Of a DNA stretch of 64,000 nucleotides, positions 44,155 to 54,560 are shown one piece after another (the stretch's first letter is position 1; the number at the start of each line of letters is the position of its first letter). The translations under genes were made by a program, and so were the position numbers. The notes beneath the pieces were generated by a model, which saw nothing but the letters and a program-made list of their open reading frames with translations, did no database searches and was not told where the DNA came from. This DNA comes from Timema cristinae (taxonomy: Eukaryota > Arthropoda > Insecta > Phasmatodea > Timematidae), in NCBI GenBank assembly GCA_039000515.1, contig JBCFYV010000100.1:26447874-26511873 (forward strand). The letters are read 5' to 3'.

Positions 44155-44936
44155 CAAGCCAGTTGCCCCCCCGCTAGGAGAGTCCAACGATTTGATTTCT
44201 TTGTATCTTAAATATTTTTTGTCTCGCTAATCTTTTAGGGTGCAAAATGGTGCAAAACAGGAATTTTATTTTGGCATTAAAAAAACACAATTATTGAGTT
44301 GGGGGGGCTACACTTAACTTGGCCCCCCCACCTTTTTCGATTTTAAATATTTTTTTCTTGAAAAACTATTCAGGTGCAAAACGCCATACTTGGGTGCAAA
44401 AAGGTACAAAACAGGACATTTATTTTGGCATTGAAAAAAAACCTCAACCATTGAGTGGGCGGGGCTACACTTAACTTGGCCCCCTCACCTTTTTCCATTT
44501 TAAATATTTTTTCTTGAAAAACTATTCAGGTGCAAAACGCCATACTTGGGTGCAAAAGGTGCAAAACAGGACATTTATTTTGGCATTGAAAAAAACCCCA
44601 ATCAGTGAGTGGGGGGGCTATACTTAACTTGGCCCCCCCACCTTTTTCCGTTTTAAATATTTTTTTCTTGAAAAACTATTCAGGTGCAAAACGCCATACT
44701 TGGGTGCAAAACGGTGCAAAACAGGACTTTTAAGATGGCATGAAAAAAATCCAACATTTTGATAGTGGGGGGGCTACCCTTAACTTGGCCCCCCCTTAAC
44801 ATAAACAGTCGTACCGTCTCTTGGGTTAGGGTGCAAAACGTAATACTTGGGTGCAAAACGGTGCAAAATAGGTGCAAAACGGTGGTGTATTTAAATTTTA
44901 ATTTTGAGGAGGTGGGGGGGGCAACTTAAGTGATCT
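44155..44936. repeat. Right terminal inverted repeat, four modules
   Basis: The inverted counterpart of 37683-38292, with four modules against three on the left. The outermost 250 bp (about 44690-44936) are almost identical to the left arm, including a shared 65-codon chance frame on opposite strands. Confidence 0.92.
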
Positions 44937-44944
44937 GCGTGCGT

Positions 44945-45281
44945 TGATGCTATGTTGTCAGTTTTACCGGAACTAAAATTATTGATAAAGGATATGTTGT
45001 AAACTCTATTTTAGTGCGGGAGGAAATACTTAGTTTACATTTCCTGTTACATTTGTAATCATCTTTCTATGGTAGACAGGACAACCTTTCTTGTATAAAC
45101 ATAGTGTACCAAAGAATGAACCAGATCTTGGCCATTTTGATTGCACAACAGTTTTACGGAGAGATTGTTCACATGGCACGTACGATTTCCTACAATATTT
45201 TAATAATCCGGTGACTTTTTTGCCCTTTTTTTATGGCAAATAATATTTACCATAAACATTTTCCTTATATTCCCAAAGACT

Positions 45282-45285
<4 letters not shown>
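44945..45285. other. Unassigned right flank
   Basis: A plus-strand frame near 45085-45235 (VPKNEPDLGHFDCTT and onward) is open for about 50 codons, but no domain was recognised. Confidence 0.3.
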
Positions 45286-45340
<55 letters not shown>

Positions 45341-45354
45341 CCTATATATATATA
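45286..45354. repeat. (AT)n microsatellite
   Basis: About 54 bp of uninterrupted AT, then GCC and further TA units. Confidence 0.97.
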
Positions 45355-45378
45355 TTAATTTCAATTTTTTTCAAAACA

Positions 45379-45407
45379 GTTTAAGGTGAGAGTATAGGGA
45401 ACGCGAG
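45379..45407 (+). mobile_element. FB1 foldback end fragment
   Basis: TTTAAGGTGAGAGTATAGGG plus AACGCGAG matches the first ~28 bp of FB1, then stops where an antisense SINE-C begins. Confidence 0.6.
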
Positions 45408-45595
45408 TGTACTAATTAGACTAAAATAATAGGGATTAGAAAAGTGGAATTTAGATAAAGTGTACTCGCATTTGTGCGAAGGGAGAGTGGAAGATCATCA
45501 AGGGAAAACCACCCTCAGTACAGCCAACTCGGATCGAACCCTAATCTCCTAGTCTTCGGCAATCTAATATATTGCGAGAGTGATGCCTTAAGGCA
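45403..45595 (-). mobile_element. SINE-C, tail lost
   Basis: GTACTAATTAGACTAAAATAA, TACTCGCATTTGTGCG, GGAAAACCACCCTCAGTAC, antisense box B GGATCGAACCC and head GTGATGCCTTAAGGCA. Confidence 0.8.
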
Positions 45596-45960
45596 GGAAT
45601 GTCAAACATGCACCCGACCTTTTGACCCTATAAAATTAGAAAAATTAAAATTATTTTAAAATTGTCACATTGTATTTGCGGACTGATAACTTTCCACAGT
45701 CGCTGTTAGTGTGACACTTCATTAATAGGCTTTTAGAGTTTGGATAAGCCATTGAGAAATCCTACCTATGAGATGGTATTGTGATGAAAACTCTTTATGT
45801 CCCTTTGTTTTGGCTGCCCTCTATTCCTGTACAAAGCAACCACCACAAGTAGTCAAGTAGTGGTTCTCTAACAATACTATTGTTTATAAAAACATGAGAG
45901 CAGAGGTTATGAAATCCAACTATTGATCTTCTGACAGCATACTCGACCACCATATTTCCA
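45596..45960. other. Unassigned sequence
   Basis: AATGTCAAACATGCACCCGACC near 45598 resembles a hAT terminus, but no second end was found. Confidence 0.3.
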
Positions 45961-46213
45961 CCTGTGCTGAGGTCCGGGGTCCAATCCTCGGTCCCGGCAC
46001 AGATTTATCTGATTACCAAACCCTTCCTTCACCTCTGACAAGACATCTTGTGAATGTGGGGAATTGCCAGACCTCCACCGTGGTTCGGATCCACGTTAAA
46101 CTGTAGGTCCTCCATTTCATCTCGCAATCACCCTACCATTACACATTATCGTAAGTGCGTACAACCCGAACGGGTAGTAAGACGCGGTGCTAATAATAAT
46201 AATAATAATAATA
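45961..46213 (+). mobile_element. SINE-A, 5'-truncated
   Basis: Starts at CCTGTGCTGAGGTCCGGGG (box A missing), complete body and tail with AAT repeats. Confidence 0.92.
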
Positions 46214-46310
46214 TCAGTTGTATACAATCTTATCTCATTCGGGAAGAAATTCTCATACTAAGATAAGTGTCTCAGATTCTATTACCAGAATGTAAGAACA
46301 AGTTTTTTTT

Positions 46311-46532
46311 ATCACCGTGTCTTACTACCCGTTCAGGTTATACGCATATCTACTAATTACACTAATGAGGAAGGATGAATTTAGAGCTAGTGCATACCCA
46401 CATTTGCCGGGAGGGGTGAAAATAATCCCTCAGTACACTTGACTGGGATTTGAACCCAAATATCCCCATTATCGGCAGTCTAGTCTATTGTGATAGTGAC
46501 ATCTTAGACCATGCGGCCACTGAAGCAGGTGA
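46311..46532 (-). mobile_element. SINE-C, near full
   Basis: Tail ATCACCGTGTCTTACTACCC, body, antisense box B GGATTTGAACCC, head CATGCGGCCACTGAAGCAGG. Confidence 0.85.
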
Positions 46533-46948
46533 GTTACATGTTTACAACTCAAAATTTGGCCAGTAAAAATGGTGGATATAGGACGTGTCCTATCCTACAA
46601 CTTACAAGGTACAAGTTATTGTGACAAAGAGTCGTAGAAAACATGTTATAGTGTACAGTCACGACACAAGTCTTGTGGCCACAACACCTTGTGTGTTATA
46701 TTGTACAGTAGATTGTGTCATGTGTACCGGGACACAATATTAATAACACATTGATTGTATTTGCTTCCCTTTTACCTCATTAAATTCTTAAACTTGGCGC
46801 TTCAACTTCGGCCACAAGCTTCAAAACATATCAAACTATATTTTACCATGGACCCTTTTTTACATTTCCAAATGAAAGAATGTCATAATATGAACACTAA
46901 ATAACCTTGTCCCAAATCGTGTATTCTGTCCGGCACCTCAGTGTCTGC
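46533..46948. other. Unassigned sequence
   Basis: No gene or repeat family recognised. Confidence 0.35.
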
Positions 46949-46958
46949 ATACTCTGCT

Positions 46959-47264
46959 ATTATTATTATTATTATTATTATTATTAGCACCGCGTCTTAC
47001 TACCCGTTCGGGTTGTACGCACTTACGCTAATGTGTAATGGTAGGGTGATTGCGAGATGAAATGGAGGACCTACAGTTTAACGTGGGATCCGAACCACGG
47101 TGGAGACTTGGCATCCCACACATTCACAAGTTGTGTTAATACACGTATTGTCAGAGGTGAAGGAAGGGTTTGGCAATCAGATAAATCTGTGCCGGGACCG
47201 AGGATTGAACCCGGCCGCCAGCATAGAAATCTGACACCTTACCCTAGACCACCAGGTCACCTGT
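46959..47264 (-). mobile_element. SINE-A, full length, with target duplication
   Basis: ATT tail, shared tail at 46986, long-subfamily insertion (GTGTTAATACACGTATTG), head CCACCAGGTCACC. ATACTCTGCT flanks it (46949-46958 and 47265-47274). Confidence 0.94.
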
Positions 47265-47289
47265 ATACTCTGCTGTTATTTATACATTT

Positions 47290-47485
47290 ATTTTCACCAC
47301 GTCTTACTACCCGTCCGATTACACGCATTTAAATTACGCTCATTAAGTAGGAAAGAGGCGATATAATATAGAGAAATTTATAGGCATTTGCATGGCTGAA
47401 AGGTGGAAAACCATTAAGGGAAAAAACTTTGGTACACTCAGTTAGGATTCGATTCTTGGTCGCCCTGTTACTAACAAACCAGAGT
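47290..47485 (-). mobile_element. SINE-C, diverged, head lost
   Basis: TTTTCACCACGTCTTACTACC, AATTACGCTCATTAAG, CATTTGCATGGCTG, antisense box B GGATTCGATTC. Confidence 0.75.
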
Positions 47486-47604
47486 AGATGAATTTGAAAC
47501 TTAGTTAGCTTGCTCATCAATGTGGTATATATTATTATTATTTCTATTATTATGGCTACCTGATTAGCAGCTTTATGAATAAACTGATCCTCTTACAAAC
47601 TAAA

Positions 47605-47896
47605 TTATTATTATTATTATTATATTATTATTAGCACCGCGTCTTACTACCCGTTCGGTTATACGCACTTACGCTAATGTGTAATGGTAGGGTGACTGTG
47701 AGATGAATGGAGGACCTACAGTTTAACGTGGAATCCGAACCACGGTGGAGGCCTGGCATTCCCCAAATTCACAAGATGTCTTGTCAGAGGTGTAGGAAGG
47801 GTTTGGAAATCAGATAAATTTGTGCCGGGACCGAGGATTGAACCCCATCCGCCAGCACAGAAGTCTGACACCTTACCCCTAGACTACCAGGTCACC
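47605..47896 (-). mobile_element. SINE-A, full length
   Basis: ATT tail, shared tail near 47632, body and head CTACCAGGTCACC. Probable duplication TACAAACTAAA (47594-47604) / TACAACTAAA (47902-47911) with one base lost. Confidence 0.93.
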
Positions 47897-48039
47897 TTGT
47901 ATACAACTAAAGTTAAGGGTTCGATTTCCAGCAATGCCGAAAAAAGTATTGATAAAATTAACGTTTCTTCTCTAATGACAAATTATCAACCCCTCGCATA
48001 GATCAGCACGTGATTTAGATGTCAAGTTATTTTAGTTTT

Positions 48040-48205
48040 TACAATGACGGGGAGGTGCTGGTTTGAATCCAGGCAAGATGTAAAGAGGGTGTTTTTCTCC
48101 TAAAGTAGGTTCTATTCCTCCTCTGCGCGAATGTGGGAACTTTTTTTAAATTCTACCTTCCTCATTCCTACACCATTTGTGTAATTAAAGTGTATATAGC
48201 CCGAA
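48040..48205 (+). mobile_element. SINE-C, 5'-truncated
   Basis: ACGGGGAGGTGCTGG, box B GGTTTGAATCCAGG, body CGCGAATGTGGGAAC, tail TATAGCCCGAACGAGG. Confidence 0.75.
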
Positions 48206-49335
48206 CGAGGAAAATATCATTTGGGTGACTGGGTTGTTCTATAGTTGAGCTAGTTTGTAAGTAGTGTTCTGATGTAAAAATATATTCGTTTGAAAATGCA
48301 TATTAAATAATCCTCATAAAAAAATACTTCTCATAGCCTTTTTCTACAAATCATTACCTCATTACTTTTTAAGAATACCTAAGTATAAGTTAATGACGAT
48401 TTTACTAATAATTTCAAGATCATTGCAACATTATTTTGATTACAGTTTGTTTATTTATCTTTATAACGTTGAAGGCCAATATTGCGATGGTCGTGACACA
48501 TCGAGTGTGAACACGAATATTAAGTGTATGATAAGCACAAGTAATTGTCAAAACAATATTAAAAAAATATAACCTTTAGAAAAAAATCACGAGTTAAATG
48601 TCATCAACGATTATAGTTTTTCCCTTATTCTTGTGGCTGAGTTTATTTAAAGGGCGCCACCTCCGTGGAAGGATATTATTTCCTCACACTGCGTCACGAC
48701 GGACATCGTTAATGTCAACGTGGGAGGGGGGAGGGGCATGAAGGGGGACACACGTCCTCCCCAGTAATTTTCTAAAGTGGGATATGCTTAGTACCGTAAA
48801 AGAAACATATAATTATTTTATTAAGCAAACTGAAAATCCACGTTTGGAGAAATGCATAAATAAGTTTTTTTAAATAGATTGTATTTTTCATGTTACGAAT
48901 TCGGTAGGAAATACTTTTTTTTTTCTAATTTAATGATAAAATGGGTTCGTTCTAACATCCCCCCTCCCAACCCCTCAATAGATAAGAACAGAGACGCCTA
49001 TGCACATCTGTATTTTATTTATGAGTCACGACAGTTCTGAATTTTAAAAACCTTTAGAAAAATCCTAAACTATCTTAGAATAATTTGTTGTGATTCTATT
49101 AGAGAATAGTTTTGTTAATATAAGGTGAAGAAATGGTAATCACCATTTAGCTTATCTTGATCTTAAGAATACATTATTTCGCATAAAGTGAATGAGCTAG
49201 TAGTGGGAACTGTTCATTAAAACAAATAATCATAAAATTTAATATAACTTAAAATGTTTGTGATTCTATAGGACATGCAATTTAAACTTGCAGCCCACGA
49301 GTCCCATATAGCCCAATCAAAGAGTATGTGTAGCC
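48206..49335. other. 1.1-kb unassigned AT-rich sequence
   Basis: No gene recognised; small G-rich patch at 48720-48750 and C-rich patch at 48955-48980. Confidence 0.4.
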
Positions 49336-49496
49336 CACGGACTGGTTCGAATCCCTGTTGGGTGTACTAAGGTTGAGTTGTTCTTAAATGGTTTTAAACG
49401 TTCCTTCAACGCGGGTGCACTTCCTATAAATTATACCTTCCTCACCCCTAACACATTAGTGTATATGCGTATAGGATAATAGGACGCTTTGCTACA
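49336..49496 (+). mobile_element. SINE-C, 5'-truncated, eroded tail
   Basis: GGACTGGTTCGAATCCC, body CAACGCGGGTGCACTTCC and TACCTTCCTCACCCCTAACA, tail lacking the inner stem. Confidence 0.75.
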
Positions 49497-49692
49497 AAAA
49501 GAAGAAGGAAAAGTTGCAAATTCAAAAACCATTATAGATGGTAAATTTTCTAAAGAGGGCTTGAGCGATATTGAAAAAAAATCCTGAGACTAAATACAGG
49601 AAGGGTCCTATTATTTTATATATTAATTTTCTATTTTTAATTAAAAAAAAGTTCTAATTTGGATTTTTTACTTAAAAATGTGACCATATATT

Positions 49693-49846
49693 ATTATTAG
49701 CACCGCGTCTTACTACTCGTTCAGGTTATACGCACTTACGCTAAAGTGTAATGGTAGGGTGATTATGAGATGAAATGGAGGACCTACAGTTTAACGTGGG
49801 ATCCGAACCACGGTGGAGGCCTGGCATTACCCATATTCATAAGTTG
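49693..49846 (-). mobile_element. SINE-A, 5'-truncated
   Basis: ATT tail, AGCACCGCGTCTTACTACTC, body to CTGGCATTACCC; the tRNA-like head is missing. Confidence 0.88.
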
Positions 49847-49969
49847 TGGCGTGGCCCTTATGAGCAAACGTGCTTCCCACGACTGCCATAGGGCTCTCTA
49901 CCTACCACCTCCGTTTTGGTGTGAGCCATATTTTCAAAAAGAAAATCCACTTATTAAATAATGAGGAGT

Positions 49970-50095
49970 TTCTGAACAGTCGAAGGCGTCACTTTATTGC
50001 TAAACTAGCCTAATGAAGGTTAGGAAATCAGGATTCGAATCCAGTAGGCTCTACTCAGGTTTTTTTTTTCCTAAATGGCTTCCCATTATCCTTCC
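49970..50095 (+). mobile_element. SINE-C, 5' half, interrupted by a MULE
   Basis: Head remnant GGCGTCACTTTATTGC, box B GGATTCGAATCC, body up to TTCCCATTATCCTTCC, where the MULE insertion begins. Its continuation is 53517-53625. Confidence 0.88.
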
Positions 50096-50172
50096 GGGCA
50101 GACCCGAATTGGGCCAGTTATTAAGGGATGGATTAAAAACTGTTTACTAATCCCGGACCCGAATTGCGCCAA
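50096..50172. repeat. MULE left end with subterminal repeat
   Basis: Two copies of the ACCCGAATTGNGCC word, one terminal (50096-50117) and one at 50155-50172 (GGACCCGAATTGCGCCAA). Confidence 0.9.
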
Positions 50173-51358
50173 GTCAGTTTAGGTAGTCGGTGAGGAGGTG
50201 GGGGGTATGATACCAACAAAGACCATCGCAAACAAGCTCTCGCCCCTCATGTCTTTCCTCCCCTTAGTAAAGGAATGTAAAAACGCCCTAAGTGCCCCCA
50301 ACAAGACTTGTAACAGTAGTATTGACATCCGTCTGTTCAATACTTATTAATTGTCTCGACAACAGTGACTGTCCCGGTGTATTTTTTAAATTTTTTTTCT
50401 GGTTTTGTGTGAACTGTGATAATATTAGCGAGAATTATTGATATGGAAAGGATTTATAGTGAAAAAGGGAAAGTTCTGATTGTCTATTATAATTATACAT
50501 ATCAACAGGTGAATCAATTAAAGTTGACGAGGGAAGAGAGGTGGAGATGCACTAAAAAGGACTGCAAGGCTAAAATATTTACTCTTGATGGTGGAAACAT
50601 TTTCTCGCGGACTGAAAACGAACACAACCAAGAACACTACTAGATCAAGAGTTGAACAGAAGATCCATTAGCAACGCAGTTAAGAGGAAAGCTGATGAGA
50701 TTCAAGTAAGGCCTTCAAAGTTAATCCACACAGAGGTACAGACACAGAAAAAAAACTATAAAAACATTGACCCGCAAGGACATTAAATTATCAGGAATAT
50801 CATCAACTACACTAAACTAAAAACACTGCCAAAGTTGCCTAAATCTTCCGAAGAAATTCAATTTGCCATAGATTCAATTGAAATAAAAACTATTCAAGAC
50901 AAAAACTTTTAGTTGAGAAACGAACATTTTCTTGTGACTCGAATCTTGAGTATTTGTGCCAGAATAAAATTGTGTTAATGGATGGAACCTTTGAATACGC
51001 ACCGAAATATTTTCTTCAGCTTTTTACTGTAGACGGGTATTTCGAAGGGTCATACATACCTCTAGTCTTTTGCCTACTTAAAAAAAGAAAAAGCAGAGCT
51101 ACATTGACACTATGAGAATCCTAAAGGAGGAGTGCGAGAAGAGACAACTTCACCTCCAACCTTTATACATTGTGATTGATTTCGAGCAAGCGATTAACGA
51201 GTGCATCGTGTCGACTTTTCCACAAACCAGGATAGTAGGCTGTCGATTTCATTTAGCGCAAGCATGGTAAGCAAAACAATTTTATTTTACAACTTTACAT
51301 AAATAATGTTATATAGTTTGTGACTTGATTATTATATTTTTCACTCTTGAAGATTTTT

Positions 51359-51556
51359 TAGAACTGCGTTTTACTACCTGTTCGAGTTATAGGCTTCCTT
51401 ATGTACTAATTATGCTAATAGGCTTTGGTATGAGATAGGTAGAATGCAGAGAAAGTGAATCCGAATTTGCATGTAGTGAGAGTGGAAAATCATTTAGGAA
51501 AAACTACCTTCAGTTCACTCAACCAGGATTCGATCCCCAACCTCCCAATCATCGGC
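51359..51556 (-). mobile_element. SINE-C in the MULE intron, head lost
   Basis: TAGAACTGCGTTTTACTACC tail, CCGAATTTGCATGTAGTG body, antisense box B GGATTCGATCCCC. Confidence 0.78.
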
Positions 51557-51951
51557 TTGAATTTTTTTTATTCAAAGTGTATATCTGGAGAGTTTTTTCT
51601 AAATGATGAATAGAACTGTATAATCGATCTTCAGAAAATAATTGAACTATGGGCAGTTTACTAATGATTAATTTGAAAATAATTTAAAATTTCTCAAAAA
51701 TATCTTTAACAATTTTGATTTAAACATAGGCTACATTTTGGGTGTATTTAAGATGACAATTAATACTGTTTATTTGGTTTAGGGGGAAAAGTTCTTTTAA
51801 GGGTAGTAGATGACTAGTTTTCAAAAACCCAAAATATTTTGAAAATATTTTTAACGATTTTTTTAAATCGGCGTGCATTTATAATGAATAATAACATTGT
51901 GAGGGGCCTGTTTAGTTTTGGGTAAAACAAACTATTTCAAGGATAGTTTTT

Positions 51952-52201
51952 TACCCCCTCGGGTGGCCGGACGGTCTAAGGCGCAACTCTCGCGCTAGAC
52001 TGGCCCTCGAGACCGGGGAGGTTGGGTTCGAACCCAGCCGGGTGCACTGAGGTGGTTTGATCCTAAATGGTTTCCCCACTTTATCTCCACGCAAATGCGG
52101 ATGCACTTCCTATAAATTCAACCTTCCCAATCCCTAACCCATTAAAGTAATTAGTACATAGGCTATAGCCCGAACGGGCAGTAAGACGTGGTGCTAAAAA
52201 A
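51952..52201 (+). mobile_element. SINE-C in the MULE intron, full length
   Basis: Head CCCCCTCGGGTGGCCGGACG, box B GGGTTCGAACCC, body and tail with inner stem GCCC-GAAC-GGGC (52168-52179). Flanked by the 13-bp duplication AAGGATAGTTTTT (51939-51951, 52202-52214). Confidence 0.93.
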
Positions 52202-53377
52202 AAGGATAGTTTTTGGTGACTAGTTTTCAAAAACCATTAGCAACTTGTGTGCTTAGTAAAATATGGTAAACAAATTTAAAACACTCAAATTAAAAATTTT
52301 AGCCAAATAAAATGATTTATTATTTGGTTTAACACAGAGATCCATATAAGTGTAATTATCAAATCGTCGAATAATATTGTCTCAGCTGACCCATTAATTA
52401 AAAAGTGAATATACGCTATGATAAAGTATCTGCGATTCTGTCGTAGGCCTACTTTTTATTTGTTATTCTTGGCTATTTTAAACATATGCCAGCCAAAAAA
52501 AGTAAAATGTTTTCCTCTCTGTGTGGGTGTCATCACATTTTTGTACATACGATTACGGCCACTAATAGGCTATTTTGTAAAATATATTTATGATCTGTAT
52601 TAAATCAGACTATGATTCAAAGAATGCTACGTTCCTATTTTCCTCCCTGCTTCCTTTTAATATTTTTATCCCTAACATCCACTATGATTCCTTTTAGGTG
52701 AAGAAAGATTCAAAAGCTCGATCTGGCTGCCACGTACAAAGACGAAAACTCTGATGGAGGGAAATGGCTCCACTACTCTTTTGGGCTCACTTACTTGAGG
52801 CCCGAATAAGTAGAAGACACTTTCTGCGATCTGATCAGCATCCAGCCAGCTGATACAAAACTGACGAGCTTCGCAGATTACCTAACTGAAACATATATAG
52901 ATGAGATGGAGCAAGTGACATTCCCGCCGCGCATTTGGGCAGCTGACTCATCGGACTTATGGAGGACAACAAATGTGTGCGAGAGCTTCCATTCTAGATT
53001 TAATTCATCATGTGCTTCTCCACACCCAAACATTTTTGTCTTCGTACAAAATTTAAAATCGGTCCAAACTGACACGTACATTCGAATCAACAGTGTAAGA
53101 GAAGGTAATGTGCAAAAGACAGATATTAAGTCTAAGTTGAAACAATCATTCATTGAAAAAAACTTAAACCGTTTAGGAATGGAGAAATATACAGATTAAG
53201 CTTAGTGAAGTGTGTGTCCTTCCAAAACTCCTTTGTATCACTTGTTTATATTATGTTTGTTATACTATTATTTAGCATACGAAAATTTCACTTTGATATA
53301 ATATTGTTTGATTTATATTTTTGACTTGTGTCCTTCTTACTGCCAGACATAGCATTAATATTTGGTTATGTTCAGAG

Positions 53378-53508
53378 TTGGCGCAATTTGGGTCCTGTCT
53401 TGCGAAGGGGGGTATTGGCGCAATTCGGGTCCGGTCTGGGGGGGCACTTTTAAGCTCTTGGCGCAATTCGGGTCCGAGCTAAGAAATTGGCGCAATTCGG
53501 GCGAGCCC
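53378..53508. repeat. MULE right end, four subterminal repeats
   Basis: TTGGCGCAATTCGGGTCC-type words start at 53378, 53415, 53458 and 53487 (terminal). These are likely transposase-binding sites by analogy with other MULEs. Confidence 0.92.
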
Positions 53509-53516
53509 ATCCTTCC

Positions 53517-53625
53517 ACGCAAATGCGGGTAGATTACCTCTAAAATTCTTCCTTTCTCGTCCCTACCCCATTATAGAATTATCATATAATATGCGTGTAA
53601 AATAAACAGGTAGTAGACGCAGTGA
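53517..53625 (+). mobile_element. SINE-C, 3' half beyond the MULE
   Basis: Continues the SINE from 49970-50095: ACGCAAATGCGGGTAGATTA, CCTTTCTCGTCCCTACCCC, and a worn tail ACAGGTAGTAGACGCAGTG. Confidence 0.87.
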
Positions 53626-53639
53626 TACAAAAAAAAGTA

Positions 53640-53766
53640 AGGTATTCTTTAAATGGTTTTCTCCCTATTCCTCTACGCAAATACGGGTACATTTCCTCTA
53701 AATACGACCCTCTCCAATTGGTGTGGTTGAATACGGATAGCCGGGATGTATAATAAAACGTGGAGG
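53640..53766 (+). mobile_element. SINE-C 3' fragment
   Basis: TTTAAATGGTTTTCTCCC, CTACGCAAATACGGGTACA, TTTCCTCTAAATACGACC and tail remnant TAATAAAACGTGG. Confidence 0.75.
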
Positions 53767-53769
53767 AAA

Positions 53770-54208
53770 AAACTTTAATCGATAATCGCAATGATAATCA
53801 TGATATCCCCTCGTGACCTAAGAAATTCATCAACCCCCCGTTTGAAGGGGTACGGACGGATCCCTTTATGTGTCTCCCAGTTTGGACGAAAAACGTTCAA
53901 TGATTACGAGATTATTATTTTTTAATTTCACACCTTATTCCGATGTTAGCTAAGTCTTCCACAACCTCAAGTAACCATAACCTCGCCATAACATTAGCAT
54001 TCTTGTCATTTTTTTCTTCCGCTATAGTTTAGTAAATGTTTTATTTCTACGCTAGTGACACCTCATCTTCAAATCAAAATGAAGTATCTAAACATGAAGG
54101 TTTGTAAGATTATGACGCAATAATAACTTAATGTAAGACACCTCAACCCAAACCTAGCAGTAACAAACTATTCGGGTATTGCACGAATTAATTCACGGCT
54201 AGTGAATT
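53770..54208. other. Unassigned sequence
   Basis: No gene or repeat family recognised. Confidence 0.35.
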
Positions 54209-54217
54209 ACTTTAGCT

Positions 54218-54466
54218 TCGACACCGCTTCGGTGGCCGCGTGGTCTAACGCGCTACTCTCACAGTAAACTAAACTACAGATGACGGAGAGATCGAGGTTC
54301 GAGTCTCGGTCAGGTGTGCTGAGGGTGTTTTTTTTTCCAAATTGCTGTCCACTCTTCTTCCACGTAAATACGGGTACACTTCCTCTAAATATAGCCTAAT
54401 CCCTAAAACCCATTAGTGTAATTAGTAGATAAGCGTATAACCCGAACGCTTAATAAAAAAAAAAAA
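54218..54466 (+). mobile_element. SINE-C, full length
   Basis: Head CACCGCTTCGGTGGCCGCGT, box B GGTTCGAGTCTCGG, body, tail ending in an A-run rather than AAT. ACTTTAGCT flanks it (54209-54217, 54467-54475). Confidence 0.9.
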
Positions 54467-54560
54467 ACTTTAGCTACAACCCAATTTTCAACGAAGAAGG
54501 TAGGGCCTTATCCGAGAGCAAGGAAAGCTAAAAGGGTAGGCCTACATTGTAAAAAAAAAG

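Larger units (their letters stand above)
37683..44936 (+). mobile_element. 7.25-kb DNA transposon with long modular inverted ends
   Basis: Outer ends are AGATCACTTAAGTTG and its complement, inside an 8-bp duplication GCGTGCGT (37674-37681 and 44937-44944; one extra G lies between left duplication and element). Inverted arms of about 0.6 kb (left) and 0.8 kb (right) are nearly identical outside a module-number difference. The interior holds a decayed gene at about 41960-43320, a SINE-C and degenerate AT-rich repeats. The duplication length is compatible with several superfamilies (hAT, P, Zisupton-like), and I do not assign one. Confidence 0.88.
50416..53199 (+). pseudogene. FLYWCH-MULE transposase pseudogene, two exons
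   Basis: Segment 1 (ATG 50416 or, more likely, 50443, to a stop at 50641) is a FLYWCH-type zinc finger: GKVLIVYYNY, RWRCTKKDCKAKIFT and a C-terminal ENEHNQEH. In another frame NAVKRKADEIQVRPSKLI continues the protein, with stops near 50786 and 50911 and frameshifts near 50640, 50912 and 51083. Segment 2 is the MULE transposase core: VLMDGTFEYAPKYF (first catalytic Asp), VIDFEQAINE (second Asp) and GCRFHLAQAW. A GT-AG intron (51267-52697) follows. Exon 2 reads RKIQKLDLAATYKDE, has a stop at 52807, then ADSSDLWRTTNVCESFHSRF and HPNIFVFVQNLKSVQTDTYI to stop 53197. At the splice junction TGG-TGA suggests a second conserved Trp turned into a stop. Clearly inactive. Confidence 0.9.
50096..53508 (+). 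mobile_element. Complete 3.4-kb MULE DNA transposon (inactive)
   Basis: Left end GGGCAGACCCGAATTGGGCC and the complement of the right end GGGCTCGCCCGAATTGCGCC match at 16 of 20 positions. The 8-bp duplication ATCCTTCC lies at 50088-50095 and 53509-53516, within the MULE range. Subterminal copies of the same word point inward: two on the left, four on the right. Between them is a FLYWCH plus MULE-transposase pseudogene with one intron. It sits inside a SINE-C, so it is younger than that SINE. Confidence 0.93.

Noticed and set aside
45598..45630. hAT-like word AATGTCAAACATGCACCCGACC
   Set aside because: Single end only; cannot be bounded.
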